From assembly GCF_022748595.1 (NCBI RefSeq), contig NZ_JALDSX010000002.1:1-64000 (forward strand): DNA of 64,000 bases. The letters are read 5' to 3'. Below are positions 17,893-26,441 of the stretch, in pieces. How positions within the stretch are numbered: the stretch's first letter is position 1; each line of letters begins with the position of its first letter. Under the pieces are notes generated by a model. It saw only the letters and a list, made by a program, of their open reading frames with translations, did no database searches and had not been told where the DNA came from. A program made the translations under genes and the position numbers. The stretch comes from Brevibacterium sp. ZH18 (GTDB taxonomy: Bacteria > Actinomycetota > Actinomycetes > Actinomycetales > Brevibacteriaceae).

Positions 17893-19290
17893 TCAGCGTG
17901 GGCTGAATGCGTGCTCGCGGGCCTCGGCCAGCATGGCCTCACGGGTCGCGAGTTTCACACGCTCACGGCCTTCGGCCTCGCCTAATGCCTTCTCGGCGGC
18001 CTCCAGCCGGTGGTAGCCCTCCCAGTCGACGTAGTCGATGCCCTTGGACTCGAGGAGTTCGACGATCGAGTCCTCGTCGGGAAACAGCGGCTCGGTGAGC
18101 ACGCCTGCAGCCCGGTCCTTCAGGATGTGCCCGATCGTCTCGAGCGCATCGCCCTTCGTGTGACCGATGAGTCCCACCGGCCCGCGCTTGATCCAGCCGG
18201 TGGCGTAGACGCCCTGAATGACCTCGGACTCAGCGGCAGCGGCCTGATCATCGGCGTCGACCACGCGACCCTCATGGTTCGGGATGACACGTTTGACCTC
18301 GTCGAAGGGCAGCTGCGGAAGTGCGGTGCCCGCATAGCCGACGGCCCGGTAGATCGCGGTGACGTCCCAGTCGACGAATGTGCCCGTGCCTGCGACTCCC
18401 CCACTGCCGTCGAGTTCCTGACGCTCCGTGCGCAGACCGGTCACCGCATCCTCGCCGAGGATGGCCACCGGTGCGTGGAGGAAGTGCAGGTGCAGACGAC
18501 GTTTGGCTCCGACCGGTTCCCGCATCGTGAAGTCCGTGAGTGTCTTGGCGACCTGTTTGGTCTGATTGCTCGACTCGATCGCGGCCAGCGATCCTTCATC
18601 GAATTCGAAGTCCTCGGGGTAGACGATGACATCGACGTCCTTGACATGCCCGAGTTCGCGCAGCTCCAAGGGAGTGAACTTCGCCTGAGCCGGACCGCGA
18701 CGTCCGAACACATGAACATCGGTGACCTGTGAGCCTTTCAGCCCCTCGTAGACATGGTCGGGGATCTCGGTCGTGTGCATATCATCGGCCTGCTTCGCCA
18801 GCACCCGGGCAACGTCGAGAGCGACATTGCCATTGCCGATGACGGCGACCTGCTGCGCATCCAATGGCCAGGTCTGCTCGACGTCGGGATGCGAGTCGTA
18901 CCAGTTGACGAAGTCCGCGGCACCATAGGAACCGGGCAGATCCACACCCGGGAGATCGAGCGAGGCGTCGACGAAGCAGCCGGTGGAGAAGATCACCGCA
19001 TCATAGCGGTCGGTCAGCTCACCCAGAGTGATGTCGGCACCGTATTCGACGTTGGAGAACAGCCGGATATCACCACGGTCGAGGACCTTGATGAGGGCAT
19101 TGATGATGCCTTTGATACGTGGATGGTCGGGAGCCACGCCGTAACGGACCAGGCCGAACGGGGTCGGCAGCCGGTCGAAGAGGTCGATGCTGACCTCGAA
19201 GTCACGATCGGCCTTGGTCAGCAGGTCGGCAGCGTAGATGCCTGCGGGTCCGGCACCCACGATGGCCACACGGAAGGGGTTGGTCGTCAT
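17893..19290 (-). CDS. fprA: Ferredoxin-NADP reductase, adrenodoxin-reductase (FprA) type
   Basis: FAD enzyme that passes electrons from NADPH to ferredoxin. The 465-residue protein has the N-terminal FAD motif VAIVGAGPAGIYAAD and the NADP-binding VIGNGNVALDVARVLAK, as in mycobacterial FprA. The start at 19290 has AAGGAG 5 bases upstream and overlaps the ferredoxin stop codon. It is the last gene of the sulfur operon, so it is likely to reduce FdxA for sulfite reductase. A paralogue at 37088-38506 is about nine-tenths identical, with a stretch of about 90 residues fully identical. Confidence 0.95.
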   Translation of the reverse strand: MTTNPFRVAIVGAGPAGIYAADLLTKADRDFEVSIDLFDRLPTPFGLVRYGVAPDHPRIKGIINALIKVLDRGDIRLFSNVEYGADITLGELTDRYDAVIFSTGCFVDASLDLPGVDLPGSYGAADFVNWYDSHPDVEQTWPLDAQQVAVIGNGNVALDVARVLAKQADDMHTTEIPDHVYEGLKGSQVTDVHVFGRRGPAQAKFTPLELRELGHVKDVDVIVYPEDFEFDEGSLAAIESSNQTKQVAKTLTDFTMREPVGAKRRLHLHFLHAPVAILGEDAVTGLRTERQELDGSGGVAGTGTFVDWDVTAIYRAVGYAGTALPQLPFDEVKRVIPNHEGRVVDADDQAAAAESEVIQGVYATGWIKRGPVGLIGHTKGDALETIGHILKDRAAGVLTEPLFPDEDSIVELLESKGIDYVDWEGYHRLEAAEKALGEAEGRERVKLATREAMLAEAREHAFSPR

Positions 19291-19610
19291 GATTCTCCTT
19301 GGGGCGGCAGAGCCGCGATGAACGGGTGGTCGGAGTCGACGACGCCGTGCGCCGCCGCTCCGCCTGGCGAGCCGATGGTGTCGAAGAATTCGACGTTCGC
19401 CGCGTAGTAGGCTTCCCACTCATCGGGGACGTCGTCCTCGTAGAAGATCGCTTCGACGGGGCACACGGGTTCACAGGCCCCGCAGTCAACACACTCGTCG
19501 GGGTGGATGTAGAGGGAGCGCGCACCCTCGTAGATGCAGTCGACGGGGCATTCGTCGATGCAGGCCCGGTCCTTCAGATCGACGCAGGGCTGGGCGATGA
19601 TGTAGGTCAT
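19287..19610 (-). CDS. fdxA: Seven-iron ferredoxin (3Fe-4S/4Fe-4S)
   Basis: Small electron carrier. The 107-residue protein has the bacterial 7Fe pattern: CVDLKDRACIDECPVDC and CVDCGACEPVCP, in which the first cluster region has the spacing for a [3Fe-4S] plus shared [4Fe-4S] ligand. The acidic tail after residue ~60 is usual for FdxA. It overlaps cobA and fprA by 4 bases each. From context it carries electrons from FprA to the siroheme sulfite reductase at the head of the same operon. Confidence 0.95.
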   Translation of the reverse strand: MTYIIAQPCVDLKDRACIDECPVDCIYEGARSLYIHPDECVDCGACEPVCPVEAIFYEDDVPDEWEAYYAANVEFFDTIGSPGGAAAHGVVDSDHPFIAALPPQGES

Positions 19611-20407
19611 GGGTTCCTCGTCAGTTCCGGCTCGGAGGCCTCTGCTTGTGCGAATGCGCCGGCAGCGTAGGGGCTCAATGTCACGACATCGCCGGCAACG
19701 ACGATGGCGGGCGAGCGCACAGCTCGACGGGCGGCCTGGGAAGCGATCGTGTTCAGCGTCCCGATCGTCACCCGCTGGTTCTCACCGAAACCGTCCTCGA
19801 TGATCGCAACGGGGCAGTCTCCCCCGCGTCTCCCGCGAGCCAGGATCATCGCCGAATGCGCCAACGTCCCGATGCCCATGAGCACGACGACCGTGTGGTC
19901 ACGTCCCCCACCCAGTTCGGTCAGCTGATCGTGGCCGGTGATGACCGTGTAGGCGGTGGCCAGTCCCCTGTGGGTCAGTGGGATACCGGCGACGGCAGGA
20001 ACCGAGTTCGCACTCGTGACACCGGGCACGACCTGTACGTGGACTCCGGCCTCATGGCAGTGGGCGACCTCTTCACCGCCACGGCCGAAGACGAACGGGT
20101 CCCCACCCTTGAGTCGAACCACCCGCCGGCCTGCGCGAGCCTGTTCGACGAGGATCTCGTTGATCCGCTGCTGCGGAACCGGATGATGGCCGGGAGTCTT
20201 GCCGACATCGATGATCTCAGCTGCGAGTGACTCCCCGCGTTCGGTCTCCAGTTGGTCGATGACCGAACGCGCGCCGAGGCGGTCTGCGACGATGACGTCG
20301 GCCGTCTCCAATGCGCGCAGACCCTTGACGGTCAGCAGGCCCAGGTCCCCGGGTCCGGCACCGACGAGCAGCACGCTGCCCGGTTCCTGAGGTGTGAAGA
20401 GACTCAT
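19607..20407 (-). CDS. cobA: Uroporphyrinogen-III C-methyltransferase (SUMT)
   Basis: Methylates uroporphyrinogen III at C2 and C7 with SAM to precorrin-2, the precursor of siroheme and cobalamin. The 266-residue protein has the SUMT motifs VGAGPGDLGLLTVKGLRAL and VVRLKGGDPFVFGRGGEE. It is a stand-alone methyltransferase, without the CysG oxidase/chelatase part. Within this sulfur operon it supplies siroheme for sulfite reductase, with the chelatase encoded at 25350-26069; a precorrin-2 dehydrogenase is not seen in the window. It overlaps its neighbours by 4 bases on both sides. Confidence 0.94.
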   Translation of the reverse strand: MSLFTPQEPGSVLLVGAGPGDLGLLTVKGLRALETADVIVADRLGARSVIDQLETERGESLAAEIIDVGKTPGHHPVPQQRINEILVEQARAGRRVVRLKGGDPFVFGRGGEEVAHCHEAGVHVQVVPGVTSANSVPAVAGIPLTHRGLATAYTVITGHDQLTELGGGRDHTVVVLMGIGTLAHSAMILARGRRGGDCPVAIIEDGFGENQRVTIGTLNTIASQAARRAVRSPAIVVAGDVVTLSPYAAGAFAQAEASEPELTRNP

Positions 20408-21762
20408 GACCGGCCGCCCTCTGCCTGGCTGTCCTCTGCCTGGCCGTCCACCGGAGTGTGGATTCCGGCGGCCACGGTGGCTCCGGTCTGCGGATCAATG
20501 ATGAGGAACCCACCCGCACGTCCCTGCTCGCGGAAATCCGCGAGCGGCAGTGCGGTGGCCACCTTCACCTCGGCGATGCCGATGTCGTTTCCGGCCAACA
20601 CCTCGGCGGGTTCGGATCCTGAGGTCAGCAGGTTGTGCTTCGATTCGATCGTCACGATCCCCTTGACCGTCGTGGTCCCGGCCTTCACGAGCACCCGGTC
20701 ACCGGAGCGCAGTCCCTGAGAGGTGAAGGGGAAGACCTCGGCGCGCAGAGCCTTGCGAGGTTCGGGCAGGGTGCCGGCAGCGGCGAGGACGCTGCCGCGT
20801 GCGGTGTCGATGTCGTCGGCCAGCCGCAGCGCTACGGACAGCGGTGCGCCCGCGGACTCCAGCGGGCCATCGGCCGTGTCGATGCCGACGACCGTGGTCC
20901 GCAGGCCGGCCGGGTGAACGTCGACCTCATCGCCGAGGCGGATCCGTCCTGACGTGACCTGCCCGGTCACCGCCCGGTAGTCCCGGAACTCATCGGGGTC
21001 GAGTCCCGGAGCCAAGCCGCCCTGCGGGCGCAGCACGGATTGCACGTCGAGGCGGAACGGATCGAGGTCGGCCGTGTCCTCTTCCTTGCTGGGCAGGTTC
21101 TCGAGCAGGTCGAGCAGAGCAGGCCCCTCATACCAGGGTGTGTTCGCCGAAGCCTCGGCCACGTTGTCACCGGCCAGCGCCGAGACCGGGATCAGGTGGG
21201 CCGCGTCGAGCCCGATCTCCGCAGTCAGCGCTTCGATCTCGGACTCCACCTTCACATACTCCGCCTGGTCGTAGTCGAGGAGGTCGATCTTGTTGATCGC
21301 GACGATGACGTGACGGATGCCCAGGCGATGGACGACAGTGAGATGGCGGCGAGTCTGCTCGGTCGCACCGGTCCGCGCGTCGATGAGGACGACGACGGCA
21401 TCGGCGGTCGTCGCACCGGTGACCATGTTGCGGGTGTACTGGACGTGTCCGGGGCAGTCGGCGAGGATGAACGATCGTTTGTCGGTGGCGAAGTAGCGGT
21501 AGGCGACGTCGATCGTGATGCCCTGCTCTCGTTCGGCACGGAGGCCGTCGGTGAGGAGGGCGAAGTCGAATTCGCCGCCGACGAAGCCACGCTCTTGGCT
21601 GGTGCGTGTCACCGCCTCAAGCTGGTCGGCGAGGATCGCCTTCGCATCGTGGAGCAGGCGGCCCACGAGCGTCGATTTGCCGTCATCGACGGAGCCGGCC
21701 GTGGCGAAGCGCAGCAGGGTCTTCGTCTGCGTAGCGGCGGTGGTGTCTGGAGTCGTGGTCAT
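20404..21762 (-). CDS. cysN: Sulfate adenylyltransferase, GTPase subunit CysN
   Basis: EF-Tu-like GTPase that drives sulfate activation to APS with CysD. The 452-residue protein shows the P-loop GSVDDGKSTLVGRLLHD, DCPGHVQY (switch II) and NKIDLLDY, then two beta-barrel domains. It is not fused to the APS kinase CysC, in line with the APS-reducing pathway indicated by CysH. It starts within the TGATG that ends cysD and overlaps cobA by 4 bases. Confidence 0.96.
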   Translation of the reverse strand: MTTTPDTTAATQTKTLLRFATAGSVDDGKSTLVGRLLHDAKAILADQLEAVTRTSQERGFVGGEFDFALLTDGLRAEREQGITIDVAYRYFATDKRSFILADCPGHVQYTRNMVTGATTADAVVVLIDARTGATEQTRRHLTVVHRLGIRHVIVAINKIDLLDYDQAEYVKVESEIEALTAEIGLDAAHLIPVSALAGDNVAEASANTPWYEGPALLDLLENLPSKEEDTADLDPFRLDVQSVLRPQGGLAPGLDPDEFRDYRAVTGQVTSGRIRLGDEVDVHPAGLRTTVVGIDTADGPLESAGAPLSVALRLADDIDTARGSVLAAAGTLPEPRKALRAEVFPFTSQGLRSGDRVLVKAGTTTVKGIVTIESKHNLLTSGSEPAEVLAGNDIGIAEVKVATALPLADFREQGRAGGFLIIDPQTGATVAAGIHTPVDGQAEDSQAEGGRS

Positions 21763-22688
21763 CAGAAGTATCCGTCCTTCTTGCGGTCTTCCATCGCCGC
21801 AGCCGAGATCCGGTCGTCGGCGCGGGTTGCTCCGCGTTCTGTCACAGTGGTCACAGCCACCTCGGCGAGGACCGAGGAGATGTCGTCGGCCTCGGATTCC
21901 ACGGCGCCCGTGCAGCTCATGTCGCCGACAGTGCGGTAGCGCACCGACTTGCGGATCACGGACTCATCGGGACGTGGGGCCGAGAACTCACCCGTTGACC
22001 ACCACATGCCGTCGCGCTGGAAGACCTCGCGCTCGTGGGCGTAGTAGAGGTGGGGCAGGGCGATGTTCTCCCGAGCGATGTAGCTCCACACGTCGAGTTC
22101 GGTGAAGTTCGAGATCGGGAACACGCGCACGTGTTCGCCGCTTAAGTGGCGGCCGTTGTAGAGGTTCCACAGTTCGGGGCGCTGGTTGCTCGGATCCCAC
22201 TGGCCGAATTCGTCGCGCAGGGAGAAGATGCGCTCCTTGGCGCGGGCCTTGTCCTCGTCGCGGCGGGCGCCGCCGAACACGGCGTCGTACCCGCCCTCGG
22301 CGATCGCGTCGATGAGCGGCTGAGTCTGCAGGGTGTTGCGGGTCCCGTCGGCGCGTTCGCGCAGGCGGCCGTCGTCGATGTAGTCCTGGACCTTCGCCAC
22401 GCTCAGGTCGATGCCGTAGCGGGCGGCGGTCTCATCGCGGAACTTCAGGATCTCCGGGAAGTTGTGGCCGGTGTCGACGTGGAGAAGACCGAACGGGATC
22501 TTCGCGGGCCAGAAGGCCTTCGCTGCGAGGTGAAGGACCGTGACGGAGTCCTTACCGCCGGAGAAGAGCAGCACGGGCTTCTCGAATTCGGCGGCAACCT
22601 CGCGGATAATGTGGATCGCCTCTGACTCGAGAACGTCGAGGGTGGATAGTGGTTCCTGGGTGGACAGGGGTGTGTGATCGATGCTCAT
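21762..22688 (-). CDS. cysD: Sulfate adenylyltransferase, small subunit CysD
   Basis: PP-loop ATP pyrophosphatase that forms adenosine 5'-phosphosulfate from ATP and sulfate. The 308-residue product contains the PP-loop LLFSGGKDSVTVLHLA and the conserved FGGARRDEDKARAKERIFS and FPISNFTELDVW segments. The ATG at 22688 forms an ATGA overlap with the cysH stop, which places the start there rather than at the more distant in-frame ATG near 22781. Confidence 0.96.
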   Translation of the reverse strand: MSIDHTPLSTQEPLSTLDVLESEAIHIIREVAAEFEKPVLLFSGGKDSVTVLHLAAKAFWPAKIPFGLLHVDTGHNFPEILKFRDETAARYGIDLSVAKVQDYIDDGRLRERADGTRNTLQTQPLIDAIAEGGYDAVFGGARRDEDKARAKERIFSLRDEFGQWDPSNQRPELWNLYNGRHLSGEHVRVFPISNFTELDVWSYIARENIALPHLYYAHEREVFQRDGMWWSTGEFSAPRPDESVIRKSVRYRTVGDMSCTGAVESEADDISSVLAEVAVTTVTERGATRADDRISAAAMEDRKKDGYF

Positions 22689-23440
22689 ACGTGCAGCCCG
22701 CATTCTGTTTTCGAGGTTCCAGCCCACCGGCCGGCACGAGGGTCCTCCCCTTCGGCCACGGGGTTGGTGCAGGGCTGGCATCCGATGGATGGGTAGCCCT
22801 GCGACAGCAGTGGATTGACCGGCACGTCGAAAGCGCCGGCGTAGTCGAGAAGATCGTCGAAGGACCAGGCGGCCAAGGGGTTGACCTTGACCAGCCCGTT
22901 CTTCTCATCGAAGGTCACCAGCGGTGTATTCGCGCGGGTCGGCGCTTCGTCCCGACGGACTCCGGTGAACCAGAGTTCGTAACCGGCCAACGACTTCTTC
23001 AGAGGTGCCACCTTGCGCCGGGCACAGCAGAGGCCGGGATCGCGGTTGAAGAGCTCGGCACCGAATTCTGCGTCCTGCTGCTCCACGGTCTGCTCCGGGA
23101 GGACGTCGACGATGGTGACGTCGACCTTGCTGGCCACCTCGTCGCGGGTCGAATAGGTCTCCGCGAAGTGGTAGCCGGTGTCGAGGAAGAGCACGTCGAC
23201 GCCGGGCAGGTACTGGGCGACATAATGCGGCAGGGCCGCATCGGCCATCGAGCAGGCCACCGCGCAGGCGGAGGTGTCGAAGTTGCGCGAGACCCAGCGG
23301 ATGACGTCGGCCGGGCTGGCTTCGGCCACGCCGTTGTCGGGATCGCCCGAGAGCTCCCTGGCCCCCGCCTCGGCGAGGGACTTCAGCTCGTCGATGCTGC
23401 GTGACGTGGTGGTCGTGTCCTGTGGCTGCGTCGTGCTCAT
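22685..23440 (-). CDS. cysH: Assimilatory adenylyl-sulfate (APS) reductase
   Basis: Reduces APS to sulfite using thioredoxin or a similar donor. The 251-residue protein has two cysteine pairs, CCARRK and GCQPC, that ligate a [4Fe-4S] cluster and mark APS reductases as opposed to PAPS reductases, and the C-terminal catalytic KTECGLH. This matches the absence of CysC. The start at 23440 uses a GAGGAGGAG site that is embedded in the last codons of the sulfite reductase gene, with a 4-base overlap. Confidence 0.94.
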   Translation of the reverse strand: MSTTQPQDTTTTSRSIDELKSLAEAGARELSGDPDNGVAEASPADVIRWVSRNFDTSACAVACSMADAALPHYVAQYLPGVDVLFLDTGYHFAETYSTRDEVASKVDVTIVDVLPEQTVEQQDAEFGAELFNRDPGLCCARRKVAPLKKSLAGYELWFTGVRRDEAPTRANTPLVTFDEKNGLVKVNPLAAWSFDDLLDYAGAFDVPVNPLLSQGYPSIGCQPCTNPVAEGEDPRAGRWAGTSKTECGLHV

Positions 23441-25161
23441 ACCAGCTCCTCCTCGTCGACGCGGTGTGCCCATTCGGAGAACGTCTCGGTGTCGCCGCGT
23501 CCGTCGAGGAACCGACGGACGAATTTCTCGACGTAGTCGCTCAAGCCTTCGACGGTGACCTTGAGTCCGCGGACTGTGCGGCCGAGGCCGGCTTCGTCGC
23601 GGTCCTTCGATGCCAGTCCGCCGCCGACGTGGACCTGGAATCCCGGTGTCTGCACGCCGTCGTCGGTTGTCACCAACTGGCCCTTGAGTCCGATGTCCGC
23701 GGTCTGGATCCGGGCGCAGGAGTTCGGGCAGCCGTTGAGGTGCAGGCTGATCGGGTGGGGCAGATCGATGCCCGCGAGGCGTTCTTCGAGCGTCGCCATG
23801 GCGTCCGCGGCGGTCTGCTTGGTCTCGACGATCGCGAGCTTGCAGAACTCGATTCCCGTGCAGGCCATCGTCGACCGGCGGAAGAGGTCCTTGCGGCTCG
23901 AGAGGCCCAAAGCGTCGAGGCCGGCGACGACCTCATCGACGTCCGACTCTTCGATGTCGAGGAACAGTATCTTCTGATGCGGGGTCGTGCGCAGACGCGT
24001 CGAGCCGAACTTCTCCGCCAGGTCGGCGATCTGACCCAGCAGGGTGCCCGATGCACGACCGGCGATGAGGCTGACGCCGATGTAGTACTTGCCGTCGGCC
24101 TGCTTGTGCACGCCCACGTGGTCGCCCGCAGTCATGGGCTTCTCCGGGGCAGGACCGTCGGCGAGCTTGTAACCGAGGTATTCGGTCTCGAGGATGTCGC
24201 GGAACTTCTCCGGTCCCCAGTCAGCGAGGAGGAACTTCATACGCGCCTTGTTGCGCAGGCGGCGGTAGCCGTAGTCGCGGAAGATCTCGGTCACGCCCAG
24301 CCAGGTCTCAACGACCTGGTCGGGGGCGACCCAGGTGCCCAGCCTCTCGGCGAAGCGCGGGACCGTGGAGAGCGCACCGCCGACCCAGAGGTCGTAGCCG
24401 ATGCCTTTCTCCGGGTGCTCGACGGCGACGAACGAGCAGTCGTTGATCTCGTGGACGACATCCTGGCTGGGGTGGCCGGTGATCGCGGTCTTGTACTTGC
24501 GCGGCAGGTTCGACAGGCTCGGGTCGCCGATGTAGCGGCGGGAGATCTCCTCGATGGCGGGGGTCGGATCGATGAGCTCGTCGGCGGCGATGCCGGCGAC
24601 AGGCGAGCCGAGGATGACGCGGGGGACGTCTCCGCAGGCTTCGGTCGTCTGCAGACCGACGGCTTCAAGCCGCTGCCAAATCTCGGGGACGTTCTCGATC
24701 TCGATCCAGTGGAGCTGAATATTCTGACGGTCGGTGAGGTCGGCGCTGCCCCGACCGAAGTCATTCGAGATATCCGCGATCGTGCGCAGCTGCTCGGTGG
24801 TGAGCTTTCCGCCGTCGATGCGCACGCGAAGCATGAAGTACTCATCCTCGAGTTCATGAGGCTCAAGGGTGGCAGTGCGTCCTCCGTCGATGCCGGGTTT
24901 GCGCTGGGTGTAGAGGCCCCACCACCGGAAGCGCCCGTGCAGATCGGTGGGATCGATTGATCCGAAGCCGCCCTTCGAATAGACCTCTTCGATCCGGGTG
25001 CGGACGTTGAGTCCGTTGTCTTCGGCCTTGTCGATCTCGTTTTTGTTCAACGGTTCCTGACCGTCGACTTTCCACTGTCCGTTCGACTTCTTCGAACGAG
25101 GAGGTCTCTTTGCGGCCCCAGCACCGGGGTCTTTCTTGATCTCTTCCACATTTGTGGACAT
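23437..25161 (-). CDS. sir: Ferredoxin-dependent sulfite reductase (siroheme, 4Fe-4S)
   Basis: Reduces sulfite to sulfide with six electrons from ferredoxin. The 574-residue protein has the duplicated nitrite/sulfite reductase fold; the siroheme-[4Fe-4S] ligands are ACTGIEFCK and NGCPNSCAR. A Tyr in WWGLYTQRKPG and a Cys in TTEACGDVPR match the positions of the Tyr-Cys cross-link of Mycobacterium tuberculosis SirA/NirA, supporting sulfite rather than nitrite as substrate. The start at 25161 has GGAGG 5 bases upstream. It is the first gene of the seven-gene operon ending at fprA; a promoter candidate lies just upstream. Confidence 0.94.
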   Translation of the reverse strand: MSTNVEEIKKDPGAGAAKRPPRSKKSNGQWKVDGQEPLNKNEIDKAEDNGLNVRTRIEEVYSKGGFGSIDPTDLHGRFRWWGLYTQRKPGIDGGRTATLEPHELEDEYFMLRVRIDGGKLTTEQLRTIADISNDFGRGSADLTDRQNIQLHWIEIENVPEIWQRLEAVGLQTTEACGDVPRVILGSPVAGIAADELIDPTPAIEEISRRYIGDPSLSNLPRKYKTAITGHPSQDVVHEINDCSFVAVEHPEKGIGYDLWVGGALSTVPRFAERLGTWVAPDQVVETWLGVTEIFRDYGYRRLRNKARMKFLLADWGPEKFRDILETEYLGYKLADGPAPEKPMTAGDHVGVHKQADGKYYIGVSLIAGRASGTLLGQIADLAEKFGSTRLRTTPHQKILFLDIEESDVDEVVAGLDALGLSSRKDLFRRSTMACTGIEFCKLAIVETKQTAADAMATLEERLAGIDLPHPISLHLNGCPNSCARIQTADIGLKGQLVTTDDGVQTPGFQVHVGGGLASKDRDEAGLGRTVRGLKVTVEGLSDYVEKFVRRFLDGRGDTETFSEWAHRVDEEELV

Positions 25162-25199
25162 GGTCGCCTCCAAACGGTGTGGTGAACCTTTGGAGTGCC

Positions 25200-25229
25200 A
25201 CGCTACAAGAACATCAGATTGCTCAACAA
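25200..25229 (-). promoter_or_regulatory. Candidate promoter of the sulfur-assimilation operon
   Basis: On the minus strand TTGTTG (25224-25229) and TAGCGT (25200-25205) are separated by 18 bases, giving a start near 25193 and a leader of about 30 nt before the sulfite reductase ATG. Overlapping this is an inverted pair GATTG...CAATC. The match is moderate and no experimental evidence can be read from sequence. Confidence 0.45.
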
Positions 25230-25273
25230 ATTAGGATGGCCAATCATGTCGTTTCATGACGGGCGATGACATA

Positions 25274-25303
25274 GATCAGACGATGATATTGATCAGACGA
25301 TGA
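25274..25303. promoter_or_regulatory. Paired direct repeat upstream of the sulfur operon
   Basis: GATCAGACGATGA occurs at 25274-25286 and again at 25291-25303, a 17-bp period, about 50-80 bp upstream of the candidate promoter. Nearby TCATG-TCGTTT-CATGA is an inverted pair. These could be activator sites for a sulfur regulator, or simply another of the small repeats common in this window. Confidence 0.4.
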
Positions 25304-25328
25304 CGATCACCGGCGAGGATAGCGACAC

Positions 25329-25362
25329 CCGGTCAGAGTGCTGAACCGGTCAGAGTGCTGAA
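25329..25362. repeat. Exact 17-bp tandem duplication over the cbiX stop codon
   Basis: CCGGTCAGAGTGCTGAA is present twice, at 25329-25345 and 25346-25362, with no mismatch. The second copy contains the chelatase stop codon and last codons; the first is a non-coding copy just beyond it. It appears to be a recent duplication of the gene end. Confidence 0.95.
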
Positions 25363-26069
25363 ATCACTCGGTCGCGTACGATGTCGACCAGCAGCGGCGG
25401 GGTTCGCACGCCGCTGTGGAGCAGCGGCTGCGCGAGGATGTCGTGCGAATCCGCGATGATCTTCCCGGCCAGGTCGTGGAAGAATCCCGGTGCCAGCAGA
25501 TAGTTGGAGAGGATCACTCGCCCCCCATGCCCTCGCCCCTGCTCAACGATGTCGGCGAGGCGGTGTCCTCCACCAGCATGGAAGCCTGCGCTGACGGGCC
25601 GGCCGAGTTCCTGAGCCAGCGACTCGGCCACCTCCAGGCATGCTTCATTCGCTCGATCGTCACTGGATCCTGCGGCCGCAAGCACCACATGATCGCTGTC
25701 GTCAAGGACGGGAAGGCGTTCGGCCAGGATCCGAGCCAGGCGCGGGTCAGGTCCCAGGGTCGGCGTCAGACGGATGTCAGATCCATCGGCGCCTCCGGCT
25801 TCGCGGATGGCCTCTGCGAGGTCGACGTGTACGTGATAGCCGGGAGAGAGCAGGAGGGGGACGAGGACGACCGGTCCATCGTGCGGAAGTGTCGAAAGCA
25901 CCTCGGCGACGTCTGGGTGCTGGACATCCACATGGCCGAGCATCACTTCACCGGCCAGCCCACGGGCCTGCAGGTCCGAGGCCACCGCGGCGGCGAGCGC
26001 TTCGATGACCGCACGCCCTTCGGCCGAGGAGGTTCCGTGGGAGATGAGGCCCACCGACGGCAGAGGCAT
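25350..26069 (-). CDS. Sirohydrochlorin chelatase (CbiX/SirB family)
   Basis: Inserts ferrous iron (or cobalt) into sirohydrochlorin. The 239-residue protein has two similar halves; the first contains LISHGTSSAEGR and VPLLLSPGYHVHVD, where the histidines correspond to the metal-binding positions of CbiX. Its place upstream of the sulfite reductase operon, with cobA in the operon, points to siroheme synthesis. An in-frame TGA lies immediately before the ATG, so the start cannot be further upstream. The ribosome site is weak (GGGGGTGAT). Confidence 0.88.
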   Translation of the reverse strand: MPLPSVGLISHGTSSAEGRAVIEALAAAVASDLQARGLAGEVMLGHVDVQHPDVAEVLSTLPHDGPVVLVPLLLSPGYHVHVDLAEAIREAGGADGSDIRLTPTLGPDPRLARILAERLPVLDDSDHVVLAAAGSSDDRANEACLEVAESLAQELGRPVSAGFHAGGGHRLADIVEQGRGHGGRVILSNYLLAPGFFHDLAGKIIADSHDILAQPLLHSGVRTPPLLVDIVRDRVISAL

Positions 26070-26085
26070 TCAGATCACCCCCGAT

Positions 26086-26145
26086 GGTGTCGGTAACTTT
26101 GGTGTCGGTGACTTTGATGCCGGTGACTTTGGTGCCGGGAACATG
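26086..26145. repeat. 15-bp tandem repeat, four copies
   Basis: Four head-to-tail units (26086-26100, 26101-26115, 26116-26130, 26131-26145) related to GGTGTCGGTGACTTT with 1-4 changes each. It lies 17 bp upstream of the chelatase start, probably in its promoter or leader. The unit length is a multiple of three, but the in-frame stop directly before the chelatase ATG rules out its being part of that protein. Confidence 0.9.
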
Positions 26146-26435
26146 GAGTCGCTGGCTGCGAAGGCAACGGGAGTCGACTCGAGTACGACCCCCTCGCTCT
26201 CAGCCACGCGTCTGCGGGGATCGTCGGCCAATGTCATCGTGGGGATCATCCGGTCATCGTAGTCGACTCCCCGTCAGCGATGGCTCCGCAGCGTCATGTG
26301 CCTGGACCGACACATGTGTCTCCGAATCTGAACAGCGGAGCACTGCACCGTCGGTGTTGTGATGGCAGAATCGTCAGTGAACGAACAACGCCCGTGATTG
26401 CCGCCAAAGGCCGTCACCGATCTTCTCTGAGGAGT
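26146..26435. other. Intergenic stretch without a recognisable gene
   Basis: About 290 bp between the tandem repeat upstream of the chelatase and the lipoprotein gene. I see no convincing coding sequence, RNA fold or hairpin; it must hold the divergent promoters of cbiX and the lipoprotein gene. Confidence 0.6.
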
Positions 26436-26441
26436 ATGACG

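Noticed and set aside
23437-25161. Nitrite reductase (NirA) annotation for the siroheme enzyme
   Set aside because: The Tyr and Cys of the SirA-type cross-link are present and the gene lies in a sulfate-assimilation operon, so sulfite is the better substrate.
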